From assembly GCF_025630775.1 (NCBI RefSeq), contig NZ_JAOSZE010000001.1, positions 1 through 64,000 on the forward strand: a stretch of DNA of 64,000 bases. The letters are read 5' to 3'. Position numbers and translations under genes: made by a program. This DNA is from Actinoplanes sp. KI2. GTDB taxonomy: Bacteria > Actinomycetota > Actinomycetes > Mycobacteriales > Micromonosporaceae. Below are positions 36,932 through 45,256 of this stretch, one piece after another; within the stretch, counting starts at the first letter, position 1, and the number at the start of each line of letters is the position of its first letter. The notes under the pieces are model-generated. The model made no database searches, had not been told where the DNA came from, and worked only from the letters and a program-made list of their open reading frames with translations.

Positions 36932-37374
36932 CCAGGACCGACCGTCGACTGGTCGTGATCGGCGGGCCGCTCGTCGGGGGTGGATCGGCCGCCTGCGAAC
37001 GCTGTGGTCGCTCGGCTGCGCGACTGCTGCGCGGCGGGTGCGCGGCTGCGCTGTGGTTGCTCGGCTGCGCGGCGGGTGCGCGGCTGCGCGGCGGGTGCGC
37101 GGCTGCGCTGTGGTTGCTTGGCTGCGCGACTGCTGTGCGGCGGCTGCGCGGCTGCGCTGTGATCGTTCGTCTGCGCGGCGGCTTGCGCGGCTGCCTGGCT
37201 GCGCGACGGCGTGCTGGCTGCGCGCGCTGCGCGCGCTGCTGCGCGGCGGGTTGTGCGGTTGTGCGACGGCTTGCGCGGCTGTGCACGGCTGTCTGGCTGC
37301 GCGGCGGCCGCCCGCCACCGACGACGGTTCCGGTGGGGCGCCGCATGTCGGTTGGCGGGCGGGTCGCTCGTCGG
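36932..37374. repeat. Low-complexity convergent spacer after dnaB
   Basis: From about 36990 to 37320 the sequence is made of ctgcgcggcgggtgcgcggctgcgctgtggttg-like motifs in irregular order (units of about 12-36 bp). All frames are open on one or other strand, but none has start signals. No gene called. Confidence 0.75.
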
Positions 37375-37812
37375 TCAGTCGAAGAGGTCGTGCAGGAAGC
37401 TCTTACGCCGTCGGTAGTGGCCGTGGTAGCCACCCTGCTGGCGGTAGTGGCCGTGGTGCCGGTAGTGGCCGTGGTGACCGTAACCGGGCGCCGGATAGCC
37501 GTGGGCGGCCGGCGCGCCATAAGCCGGCGGCGGGGCCGCATAGCCGCCGCCGTGGGTCGGTGAGGCCGCATAACCGCCGCCGTGGGCCGGCGGGGGCGGG
37601 GGCGGCGGGGCGTAGGCGCCCGGGGGCGGCGTCGGAGCCCCGGAAGGGGGCGTGGCCTGCCGACTGTTCCAGGTCGACTCGGCCTCGAAAAGTTTCTCCA
37701 GTTCGCCGCGATCGAGGAAGATGCCGCGGCACTCGGTGCACTGATCCACCGTGACGCCGCTGCGCTCGTAGACCCTCATCTCGCCGTGACACTTCGGACA
37801 GGTCATCTGCAT
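37375..37812 (-). CDS. zf-TFIIB-type zinc-ribbon protein with Gly/Tyr/His tail
   Basis: About 145 residues from the ATG at 37812 (or the second ATG at 37806). The N-terminus, 'MTCPKCHGEMRVYERSGVTVDQCTECRGIFLDRGELEKLF', is the zf-TFIIB domain: two CxxC pairs bind zinc, and 'GIFLDRGELEKL' is its family signature. Then come a Pro-rich linker and a His/Tyr/Gly-rich tail ('GHHGHYRHHGHYRQQ') ending with basic residues. Cytosolic; probably nucleic-acid or protein binding, function not established. Confidence 0.85.
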   Translation of the reverse strand: MQMTCPKCHGEMRVYERSGVTVDQCTECRGIFLDRGELEKLFEAESTWNSRQATPPSGAPTPPPGAYAPPPPPPPAHGGGYAASPTHGGGYAAPPPAYGAPAAHGYPAPGYGHHGHYRHHGHYRQQGGYHGHYRRRKSFLHDLFD

Positions 37813-37853
37813 CTCACTGACGGTACAAGCCGACGGCACGCATTCGGGGCTGG

Positions 37854-39089
37854 TCAGGCTGTGTGCTTGCTGAGTGCTCGATGAGAAACATCGGACGTGA
37901 GGGCGGGCGCCCAGACCAGAAAGGCGATCGGATAGAGCAGGTAACCGAAGCGGGTCGTGGGGAGCAGCAGGATCGCCGCGAGCATGCCCCAGCCGATGAT
38001 CAGGGCGGCGGTCGTCGCCGTTCGCGGTGGGCGGCGCAGCAGCCGTATGCCGATCACCACGGCGACCGTGGCCAGCAGGGCGATGGTGATGAATCGGCCG
38101 CCCGGCAGGTGCCGCGCGATCAGGTAGCCGGGAAACGGCGACTGTGCCGGGCTGGTGACCACCCCGTGACCGAGCGGGAAGCGGAGCACGTTCTCGACGA
38201 CCGCCGCGGCGTCGATCAGCAGCGGCGGAATCAACACCAGGATCGGTAGTCCGACGGCACCGGGCAGGAACGACCGCCCGCGGCGGGACGCCACCGCGTA
38301 CGCGGCGAGCACCACGACGACCGGGAAGGCGAACAGCTTGCAGGCGGCGGCCGCGCCGACCGCGACGCCCGCCCAGCCCCACCGGCCGGTCGCCGCGAGC
38401 GCCAGGGCGAGCAGGCAGAGCGTGAGCACCGGCAGGTCGTCGCCGCCGGTGGCCAGCGTGAGTGCGCAGATCGGCAGCACCGCGACGGATTGGATCGCCC
38501 GTACCCGAAGCGGGCCGGCCGGCAGCAGCCGGACGGCGATGACGAGGGCGGCCACCGACACCACGGCGAACCACACCCGCGCGTCCGTCCACCAGTGGTC
38601 GCCGAAGATCGCTCGGGGCAGGCCGAAGACCGCCATCCCGGGTTGGTACGGGCTGTAGCCCATCAGCCGCTCGTCCGCGGGCAGCGCCGCGATTGCCTCC
38701 CGGGACAGGTAGGGCGTGCCGTGGTGCAGCAGCCGCGCGCCCATCTGCTCGACGACCAGCACCTCCTCCTGTGCCCGGTCGATGCGCCCACCGGCCCGCT
38801 GCACCGCCTCGATCAGCAGCGGCAGCAACGCCGCGAACGCCCCGGTGGCCCAGGCGAGCGCGGCGCGCCCGGCGGTCGAGCGGGTCGCCAACTGGACGAC
38901 GACGACCACCGCCGCCGCGGCGTAGGCCCAGACCGCGACCGCGCCCCACGCCCGGTGCGGCAACAGCGTCGAGGTGAGCGCCGTGAGCAGCGCGAAGGCG
39001 GCGGACAACGCGTACAGGAAAAGGTCGGTGGTCAGTCCGTCGCCCGCCCGATCGATGCGCTGGAGCAGGTGGACGGCGCGTCTATTCAC
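37854..39089 (-). CDS. GT87-like polytopic membrane protein
   Basis: 411 residues with about ten hydrophobic helices ('LFLYALSAAFALLTALTSTLL', 'VWAYAAAAVVVVVQLA', 'VWFAVVSVAALVIAVRLL'). The extracytoplasmic loop 'EEVLVVEQMGARLLHHGTPYLSREAIAALPADERLMGYSPYQPGMAVFG' resembles the region carrying catalytic acidic residues in GT-C mannosyl/arabinosyltransferases. Likely a polyprenyl-phosphate-sugar-dependent glycosyltransferase of the envelope; substrate unknown. Confidence 0.75.
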   Translation of the reverse strand: MNRRAVHLLQRIDRAGDGLTTDLFLYALSAAFALLTALTSTLLPHRAWGAVAVWAYAAAAVVVVVQLATRSTAGRAALAWATGAFAALLPLLIEAVQRAGGRIDRAQEEVLVVEQMGARLLHHGTPYLSREAIAALPADERLMGYSPYQPGMAVFGLPRAIFGDHWWTDARVWFAVVSVAALVIAVRLLPAGPLRVRAIQSVAVLPICALTLATGGDDLPVLTLCLLALALAATGRWGWAGVAVGAAAACKLFAFPVVVVLAAYAVASRRGRSFLPGAVGLPILVLIPPLLIDAAAVVENVLRFPLGHGVVTSPAQSPFPGYLIARHLPGGRFITIALLATVAVVIGIRLLRRPPRTATTAALIIGWGMLAAILLLPTTRFGYLLYPIAFLVWAPALTSDVSHRALSKHTA

Positions 39090-39122
39090 GCGGGCCAGTG
39101 TGTCAGAGCAGATCGGCCGCGG

Positions 39123-39302
39123 TGCGCGTCAGGATCGCTCAGGCCGGCTGGTGCGGCGACCCGGCGCGGCAGCCGGACCAGGGCGCCACCGTCGTGCAGC
39201 TGCGCGTCAGGATCGCTCAGGCCGGCTGGTGCGGCGACGCGGCGCGGCCCGAGCCCGGCGGGCGTCGGCGCGGCAGCCGGACCACGGCGCCGCCGTCGTG
39301 CA
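39123..39302. repeat. Segmental duplication at the 3' end of the GGDEF-EAL gene
   Basis: 38 identical bases (39123-39160 and 39201-39238, 78-bp period), then near-identical ggcgcggcagccggaccagg-type segments at about 39163-39199 and 39266-39302. The gene's stop codon region lies in one copy, so its 3' end has been copied into the intergenic space. Confidence 0.85.
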
Positions 39303-41754
39303 GCGGGGTGGCCAGCGTGCCCGGGCGACCGCCCGAACCCCGCTGCAGCGTGCCCATCAGCCGGGCCGCCGGCATCGGCCGGGCGAACAGGTGGCCCTGA
39401 CCGGCGACACAGCCCAGCTCCCACAGGGCATGCCGCTGCGGCTCGCTCTCCACGCCCTCGGCCACCACCGTGAGGTGCAGGCTGCGGGCCAGGTCGACGG
39501 TCGAGCGGATCACCGCGGCGGCCTCCGAGGAGGTCTCCACTGCGGTGACGAACTCGCGGTCGATCTTCAGCTGGTTGACCGGGAGGTGCGACAGCACCGA
39601 GAGCGGCGAGACGCCGGTGCCGAAGTCGTCGAGCGCCAGGCCGACCCCGGCCTCGCGCAGTTCGGCGAGCGCCCGGCCGACGGTGTCGAGCTGGCTGATC
39701 GTGAGCGTCTCGGCGAGCTCCAGGACGAGCCGGTCGGACGGCACGCCGTGCCGGGACAACTGGGCCAGCACGGTGGCCGGGAAGCGCGGGTCGAGCAGGC
39801 TGCGCGGCGACACATTCACCGCGACCGGCAGGTCGAAGCCGGCCTCGCGCCACGCCACCGAGGCGGCCAGCGCCTGGTCGAGCACCGCCTCGGCGAAGGC
39901 GGGCAGCTGACCGGAGCGCTCCACGGTCTCGAGGAACTGCATAGGAGTGAGGTAGCCGTGCTCGGGGTGCTGCCAGCGGGCCAGGGCCTCGGTCGAGATG
40001 ATCTCGCCGCTGCCCAGGTCGACGATCGGCTGGAAGTCGACCACGAACTCCTGCTCGGCGATCGCGCGCTGCAGCTCGCCACCGAGCATCAGGCGGCTGA
40101 CGTCGGCGGTGTCCTGCGAGTGCGCGTACGTCGCGGTGCGCTGGCCGGCGCGCTTCGCCTGGTACATCGCCACGTCGGCGCGCCGCATCAGCTCGTTGAT
40201 GCCGCCGCTGCCGAGGGCCAGGGCGATGCCGCCGGCCGCCTCGACGGTGATCTGCATGCCCTCGACCTCGAGGGTCGCCTCGAGCGCGCTGAGCATCTGC
40301 TCGGCCCGGTGCGTGGCCAGGGCCGGGGTGACCAGGTTGAGCAGCAGCACCGCGAACTCGTCGCCGCCGAGCCGGGCGACCAGGTCGCCGGGGGCCGCCG
40401 CGTCGTCGAGCCGGCGGGCCACCTCGCGCAGCACCGCGTCGCCGGCGCCGTGGCCGAGGGTGTCGTTGACCTCTTTGAAGTGGTTGAGGTCGATCAGCAG
40501 CAGGGCGACCACGCCGTCGTCGGTGCGGCCCGCGAAGTATTCCTCGGCCCGCTCGTACAGCTCGCGGCGGTTGGCCAGGCCGGTCAGCGGGTCGTGCGCC
40601 GCGTCGAACGCGTTCTGCTCGTTGAGGCGCTGCAGCTCGGCGTACGCGGCGGCGTTGCGGATCGCGGTGCACAGCGCGGACGCGAACGTCTTGAGCTTGT
40701 ACCGCTCGAACTCGGTCAGCTTGATCTTGCCGTGGAAGTCGAGGATCAGCGCGCCGGCCTGATAGCTGCGGTCGCGCGTCTCGAGGTCGGTGGTGATCGA
40801 CGAGTCGCCGCCGAACTTCCGCGGCCCGGGGCCGTCGTAGTTCACGCCGTCGGCGTCGGCGCGGACCACTCGGTCGACGCCGCTCGCGGTTAGGTCGATC
40901 TCGACCACGTCGGCCGAGAAGAGCCGCTTGCCTTGCGCCGCGGCGACATGGAGCACCTGATTGAGGTCTACGGAGCTGAGCTCGTCGGTGGTGTCAGCGA
41001 GTTGCCGCCAGGCATCGCGCTCCTGCTTGGTGCGCTGCCGACGCGAATCCCACAGGTGCAGGCAGGCCACCACCATGGGCACGAAGGCGAGCAGCAGAAG
41101 GCTGCCACCGTGAACCAGCACCTCGATGACGTAGACGGCGGTCACGAGCCTGGGCAGGTGGGTGGACGCGCGTTCGGCCAGTCCGTGCCGGAAGGACGCG
41201 AGAATCTTCGTCTGCAGGGCGACCGCGAAGACCGGATGGAACACGAGCTCATCAACGATCCAACTGACCAGGTAGGCCAGGACGATCGCGCCGACCGCCA
41301 CCTGTGGATGGGTCGCGCTGGGCGTGTAGCCGAGGAGCGTGAGCGTGGTTCCGGCCGCGGTGACGACGAGAATCTCTTTGGCGATCGAGAAGACGCCTCG
41401 GAGGAACGGCTTGCTGTTGAACAGGCGAATCGACAGCTGGCCGGCGACCAGGCACAACACGACCCATGGGGTCGGCATTAAGACTAAGCCGATCATGGTC
41501 GGCACTTCGGTCCATGTCGAACTCTTGAGGTTCGAATAGATCCGAACACCGACCAGCACCCGGTAGGCAACCACCGCGAGTACGTATATCGCGAGCAGCA
41601 GCAGCGGATTGGGAAGGCTGGCGTGCGTGACCACCGTGTGCCAGATGCTGAGGCTGAGCGCACCGAGCGCCAAAACGACGACGAGACCGATGAGCAGCTT
41701 GAGCTGCCGATCGGTCACGTCGTCGTTAGAGCGTTGGTGTCGCAACGTAGTCAT
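39217..41754 (-). CDS. Membrane GGDEF-EAL c-di-GMP enzyme
   Basis: About 845 residues from the ATG at 41754 (an upstream in-frame TTG has less support). Roughly six helices make up residues 1-240 ('LKLLIGLVVVLALGALSLSIW' and onward; MASE-like sensor). A GAF-like segment (about 255-395) follows, then GGDEF ('RLGGDEFAVLL', intact) and EAL ('STEALARWQHPEHG', 'NVSPRSLLD', 'LALDDFGTGVSPLS', 'LKIDREFV', 'VVAEGVES'). All metal and catalytic residues I can check are present, so both diguanylate cyclase and phosphodiesterase activities are possible. Tail is basic and Pro-rich. Divergent from moaC. Confidence 0.93.
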   Translation of the reverse strand: MTTLRHQRSNDDVTDRQLKLLIGLVVVLALGALSLSIWHTVVTHASLPNPLLLLAIYVLAVVAYRVLVGVRIYSNLKSSTWTEVPTMIGLVLMPTPWVVLCLVAGQLSIRLFNSKPFLRGVFSIAKEILVVTAAGTTLTLLGYTPSATHPQVAVGAIVLAYLVSWIVDELVFHPVFAVALQTKILASFRHGLAERASTHLPRLVTAVYVIEVLVHGGSLLLLAFVPMVVACLHLWDSRRQRTKQERDAWRQLADTTDELSSVDLNQVLHVAAAQGKRLFSADVVEIDLTASGVDRVVRADADGVNYDGPGPRKFGGDSSITTDLETRDRSYQAGALILDFHGKIKLTEFERYKLKTFASALCTAIRNAAAYAELQRLNEQNAFDAAHDPLTGLANRRELYERAEEYFAGRTDDGVVALLLIDLNHFKEVNDTLGHGAGDAVLREVARRLDDAAAPGDLVARLGGDEFAVLLLNLVTPALATHRAEQMLSALEATLEVEGMQITVEAAGGIALALGSGGINELMRRADVAMYQAKRAGQRTATYAHSQDTADVSRLMLGGELQRAIAEQEFVVDFQPIVDLGSGEIISTEALARWQHPEHGYLTPMQFLETVERSGQLPAFAEAVLDQALAASVAWREAGFDLPVAVNVSPRSLLDPRFPATVLAQLSRHGVPSDRLVLELAETLTISQLDTVGRALAELREAGVGLALDDFGTGVSPLSVLSHLPVNQLKIDREFVTAVETSSEAAAVIRSTVDLARSLHLTVVAEGVESEPQRHALWELGCVAGQGHLFARPMPAARLMGTLQRGSGGRPGTLATPLHDGGAVVRLPRRRPPGSGRAASPHQPA

Positions 41755-42246
41755 CCTGTCGCCGAGCGCAACGGTGCTATCCGGGCTCAAGCGTATTCGT
41801 GTGCGCTAGGAGCGCACCACCCGTCTCAGGACCAGTCGATTGTGCGCATTGCTCTTGTCTCCTCGCGGTGAAGAGCCCCCCAAGCGGGCCCCCAGATTGG
41901 ATCTTCGGTACGTCGCGACGAGTGAGACGTTAAGAGCGATGCGTCATGATGGGAACCGATTTGTGTCGGTATGCGCAGAAAGCGATAATCGGGGAACGGG
42001 CCGTTACTGCCTGTTCCGAATGCAAAACTCTCCGCTACTTGAATTGACGTTTTGGTCGCAGTGTCCGAATAGCTGAGAGTGCAGTTCGACTAACGCTCTG
42101 GAATGACGGATCTGCCCGTTATCCGCAATCTCTGCAAGCTCCTGACCTGCGCATAGATCATGAATATTTGCCTACAGGAAATTGTGTATCTTGCGCTGCG
42201 ATAGAGCTAACGCAGTGATCCACCGAACGTTCTATAAACTCCCGGT
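41755..42246. promoter_or_regulatory. AT-richer divergent regulatory region before moaC
   Basis: Between the GGDEF-EAL gene and moaC. From about 41870 the base composition is visibly less GC-rich than anywhere else in the window and no frame has gene-like codon use. It must hold promoters in both directions; tataaa at about 42234 is close to moaC. Whether it contains a structured leader (for example a Moco-responsive RNA) cannot be decided by eye. Confidence 0.55.
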
Positions 42247-42738
42247 ATGCCCGACCGATCCCCGCTTACTCACGTTGACGAGGCCGGCGCAGCGCGCATG
42301 GTCGACGTTTCGGCAAAAGACATCTCCGCCCGGCGAGCGACGGCCGCCGGCCGCGTCGTCACCACCCCGGAGGTCATCGCTCTGCTACGCGGAGATGGCC
42401 TGCCCAAGGGGGATGCGCTCGCCGTCGCCCGGCTCGCCGGGATCATGGGTGCGAAGCGAACTCCCGAATTGATTCCTCTCTGCCACCCGATCGGCCTGCA
42501 TGGCGTCACGCTCGACCTCGACCTCACCGACAGTGCGGTTGAGATCACTGCGACCACCAAGACCGCCGACCGTACCGGTGTAGAGATGGAGGCGCTCACT
42601 GCCGTCGCGACCGCCGGCCTCGCCATGGTCGACATGATCAAGGCGGTGGATCCGGCGGCGAGCATCGAAAACGTGCGGGTCCTGCGCAAAGAAGGTGGAA
42701 AGACCGGCGATTGGGTACGCCCGGAGGACCGTCCATGA
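42247..42738 (+). CDS. moaC: Cyclic pyranopterin monophosphate synthase MoaC
   Basis: 163 residues. It turns the MoaA product into cPMP, step 1b of Moco synthesis. Family motifs: 'THVDEAGAARMVDVSAKD', 'LIPLCHPIGLHGVTLDL' and 'TTKTADRTGVEMEALTAVATAGLAMVDMIKAVD', including the conserved CHP and the catalytic Lys region 'RKEGGKTGDW'. Its stop overlaps the ATG of the next gene (ATGA). Confidence 0.96.
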   Translation: MPDRSPLTHVDEAGAARMVDVSAKDISARRATAAGRVVTTPEVIALLRGDGLPKGDALAVARLAGIMGAKRTPELIPLCHPIGLHGVTLDLDLTDSAVEITATTKTADRTGVEMEALTAVATAGLAMVDMIKAVDPAASIENVRVLRKEGGKTGDWVRPEDRP

Positions 42739-43241
42739 GGGCCCGAGTGATCGTCGCCAGTAACCGGGCGGCGAGCGGCGTCTACTCCGACACGAGCGGT
42801 CCGCGCCTGGTCGCGGGCCTGCGCGAGCTCGGCTGCGAGGTCGGCGACCCGATCGTGGTGCCGGACGGCGAGCCGGTCGCCGAGGCGCTCCGCGCGGCCG
42901 TCGCCGACGGAATCGATGTCGTCCTGACCAGCGGCGGAACGGGGGTGACCCCGACCGACCGGACCCCGGAGGCGACCCGTGGGGTGCTCGACTTCGAGGT
43001 TCCGGGCATCGCCGAGGCGATCCGTGCCTACAGTCGGGACAGGGTGCCCGCGGCCGCCCTCTCCCGGGGGCTCGCGGGAGTCGCCGGGCGTACGTTAATT
43101 GTGAATTTGCCGGGTTCGTCCGGTGGGGCCAAGGACGGCCTGGCGGTGCTGAAGCCCCTGCTCAGGCACACGGTCGACCAGATCAACGGCGGGGACCACC
43201 CGCGAGGCGACCAGCGGCGAGGACTGTACTCGGAGGATTAA
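42735..43241 (+). CDS. mog: Molybdopterin adenylyltransferase (Mog/MoaB)
   Basis: 168 residues from the ATG at 42735, overlapping the moaC stop. Shows 'DVVLTSGGTGVTPTDRTPEAT' (the SGGTG nucleotide/MPT site with Asp) and 'IVNLPGSSGGAKDGL'. It adenylates molybdopterin before molybdate insertion by MoeA, encoded next. Confidence 0.93.
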   Translation: MRARVIVASNRAASGVYSDTSGPRLVAGLRELGCEVGDPIVVPDGEPVAEALRAAVADGIDVVLTSGGTGVTPTDRTPEATRGVLDFEVPGIAEAIRAYSRDRVPAAALSRGLAGVAGRTLIVNLPGSSGGAKDGLAVLKPLLRHTVDQINGGDHPRGDQRRGLYSED

Positions 43242-43361
43242 ACCTCAAGTCCTAGACGGATAGTGCAAAACTCGACAACGGCGATCTTCCATATAATGGG
43301 ACGCTGCCTAGCCGGGCACCTACCGGCGACCACCCGGGGTGATCCCGGATAGGCTCGCACG

Positions 43362-44588
43362 GTGAGTGTTGACGCGACTCCGGTCGACTGGGAGCACGCC
43401 CGCGCCCTCGCGTACGAGGCGGGTCGGCAGGCTTCCGGGCCGGCCGAGCTGATCTCGCTGCCCGAGGCGGACGGCCGCACCCTCGCCGAGCCGTTGCGCG
43501 CGCTCACCGACCTCCCCGCGTTCGCCACGTCGAGCATCGACGGCTGGGCGGTGCGCGGCCCGCAGCCCTGGCGCGTCGTCGGCCGGGTGCTGGCCGGCGG
43601 CATCGCCCCCGCACTCGACGCGGACGGCGACTGCGTCGAGATCGCGACCGGCGCGATGGTGCCGGCCGGCGCGACCGCTCTGGTCCGGGTGGAAGACTCC
43701 GCCCGGGACGGCTCCGGCCCGGTCACCGGCGAGCCGCGGGCGCTGCCCGACTGGCGGCTGCCCGGCGAGGAGGCGCACAAGGACGAGGAGCTGCTGCCGG
43801 CCGGCACGGCCGTCGACCCGGCGGTGATCGGCGTCGCCGCCACCTGCGGGTACGAAGCGCTGAGTGTCCTGCCCCGGCCGCGCGCCGGGGTGCTGGTCTT
43901 CGGCGACGAGCTGCTCACCGCGGGCACGCCGGGCGCCGGCCGGGTGCGCGACTCGCTCGGCCCGCAGGTGCCGGGCTGGCTGCGCCGCTGCGGCGCCACC
44001 GTCGAGCCGCACGCGGTGGCCGGGCCGGTGCGCGACACCCTGGCGGCCCATCTCGACGCGGTACGCGGCGCCCTGGCCACCGCCGACCTGGTCTGCACCA
44101 CCGGCGGCACCATGCACGGCCCGGTCGACCACCTGCATCCGACGCTGGCCGAGCTCGGCGCCGAGTACGTGGTGAACACCGTCGCCGTCCGCCCCGGCTT
44201 CCCGATGCTGCTCGCCCGCATCCCGGGCCCGGACGGCCGCCCACGCTTCCTGGCCGGCCTGCCCGGTAACCCGCAGTCCGCCGTGATCGCCCTGATCACC
44301 CTGGTCGCTCCGCTGCTCGCCGGCCTCCAGGGCCGCCCGGCGCCGGCCCTGACCCGGGTCGAGGCGTCCGCCGCCGTGCCGGGTCGCGGCGGGTTCACGC
44401 ATCTGGCCCTGGCCCGCCTCGACCGCGACGGACGAACCGCCACGCCGGTCGGCCACGTCGGCTCGGCGATGCTGCGCGGTTTGTCCAACGCGCACGGCTT
44501 CGTAGTGGTTCGTCCGGGCACCGAGGCCGCGGCCGGTGACCTCGTTCCGTTCCTGCCGCTGCCGCTGCTGGCCGGGGAGAGGCCATGA
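43362..44588 (+). CDS. moeA: Molybdopterin molybdotransferase MoeA
   Basis: 408 residues from the GTG at 43362. 'LPAFATSSIDGWAVRG' carries the conserved Asp of the S-x-DG motif. The central MoCF domain motif, normally SGGxSxGxxD, reads 'CTTGGTMHGPVDHL', so the Ser and first Gly are changed while TGG and Asp remain; 'FLAGLPGNPQSAVIALI' is typical. Inserts molybdate into adenylylated MPT. The C-terminus, 'GDLVPFLPLPLLAGERP', is partly duplicated in the small ORF that follows, whose ATG overlaps the moeA stop. Confidence 0.92.
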   Translation: MSVDATPVDWEHARALAYEAGRQASGPAELISLPEADGRTLAEPLRALTDLPAFATSSIDGWAVRGPQPWRVVGRVLAGGIAPALDADGDCVEIATGAMVPAGATALVRVEDSARDGSGPVTGEPRALPDWRLPGEEAHKDEELLPAGTAVDPAVIGVAATCGYEALSVLPRPRAGVLVFGDELLTAGTPGAGRVRDSLGPQVPGWLRRCGATVEPHAVAGPVRDTLAAHLDAVRGALATADLVCTTGGTMHGPVDHLHPTLAELGAEYVVNTVAVRPGFPMLLARIPGPDGRPRFLAGLPGNPQSAVIALITLVAPLLAGLQGRPAPALTRVEASAAVPGRGGFTHLALARLDRDGRTATPVGHVGSAMLRGLSNAHGFVVVRPGTEAAAGDLVPFLPLPLLAGERP

Positions 44589-44751
44589 CGCGCGATCCCG
44601 CCACTGTCGGCCGGGGAGAGACCATGACGCACGGGCCCGCCACTGTCGGCCGGGGAGAGGCCATGACGCACGGGCCCGCCACTGCCAGCGGGGAAGAGGC
44701 CATGACCGGTGACCTCGCGCCGTTTCTGCCGCTGCTAGCCGGGGAGACGCC
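44572..44751. repeat. 39-bp tandem repeat of an RBS-start cassette
   Basis: The unit gccggggagaggccatgac recurs at 44572, 44611, 44650, about 44690 (gcggggaagaggccatgac) and 44738 (gccggggagacgccatgac). The first three spacings are 39 bp; the last is 48-50 bp. Confidence 0.9.
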
Positions 44752-44755
44752 ATGA
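44585..44755 (+). CDS. 56-residue repeat ORF linking moeA and moaE
   Basis: ATG at 44585 overlaps the moeA stop (ATGA) and TGA at 44753-44755 overlaps the moaE ATG (ATGA). The ORF is three 39-bp units (44585, 44624, 44663), each starting ATGAC and encoding 13 residues (MTHGPATVGRGEA-like), then a copy resembling the end of moeA ('GDLAPFLPLLAGE'). Every unit carries a GGGGAGAGG-type ribosome-binding site before its ATG. Probably arose by tandem copying of the junction; whether the peptide does anything is unknown. Confidence 0.55.
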   Translation: MTRDPATVGRGETMTHGPATVGRGEAMTHGPATASGEEAMTGDLAPFLPLLAGETP

Positions 44756-45180
44756 CCGGCGCAATCGTTGCCATCGCCCAGGTGCTGGACGTGCCGCTCG
44801 AACTGGCGGCGCACGAGAAGGCGGTCACCGAGGCCCGCGCCGGAGCGGTCGTCTCCTTCCAGGGCGTCGTGCGCGATCACGACGCGGGTCGGGGCGTGAC
44901 GCTGCTCGAGTACGAGGGGCACCCGACCGCCGAGGCGATCCTGCGGGAGGTCGCCGCCGAGATCGCCGCCGACCCGGAGGTGTACGCGGTGGCCGTGTCG
45001 CACCGGATCGGCCGGCTCGCGATCGGCGACGTGGCGCTGATCGCGTCGGTGAGCACGGCGCATCGGGCGGCGGCCTTCGCGGCCTGCGCCCGGTTGGTCG
45101 ACGAGGTGAAGGCTCGCCTGCCCATCTGGAAGCGGCAGGTCTTCACCGACGGCACCGACGAGTGGGTCAACTGCCCCTAG
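44752..45180 (+). CDS. moaE: Molybdopterin synthase catalytic subunit MoaE
   Basis: 142 residues. 'GAVVSFQGVVRDHDAGRGVTLLEYEGHPTAEAILREV' and 'SHRIGRLAIGDVALIASVSTAHRAAAFAACARLVDEVKARLPIWKRQVFTDGTDEWV' match the family, including the catalytic Lys pair region 'VKARLPIWKRQ'. With MoaD (54907-55149) it converts cPMP to molybdopterin. Translation is coupled to the preceding small ORF. Confidence 0.96.
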   Translation: MTGAIVAIAQVLDVPLELAAHEKAVTEARAGAVVSFQGVVRDHDAGRGVTLLEYEGHPTAEAILREVAAEIAADPEVYAVAVSHRIGRLAIGDVALIASVSTAHRAAAFAACARLVDEVKARLPIWKRQVFTDGTDEWVNCP

Positions 45181-45256
45181 CCCGGGTCCGCGGCCGCGCG
45201 GTCCGACGGCACCGATGAGCGGTTCCTAGCCCGGGTCAGCGGCCTCGCGGGCCCGG
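45149..45256. repeat. 56-bp direct duplication of the moaE 3' end
   Basis: gacggcaccga-gag appears at 45149 and 45205, and cctagcccgggtc-gcggcc-cgcgg at about 45177 and 45229. The moaE end has been copied into the convergent spacer and touches the 3' end of the next gene. Confidence 0.75.

Noticed and set aside
36953..37571. Cys/Arg/Ala-rich ORFs downstream of dnaB
   Set aside because: Low-complexity ctgcgcgg repeats keep frames open; no RBS and no family resemblance.
37375..38949. A 524-residue ORF joining the zinc ribbon with an upstream frame
   Set aside because: The upstream part is a shadow of the GT87-like gene; the CxxC domain begins at a normal ATG at 37812.
41840..42076. A 78-residue ORF in the moaC upstream region
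   Set aside because: AT-richer codon use unlike any neighbour, no RBS and no recognisable motif.
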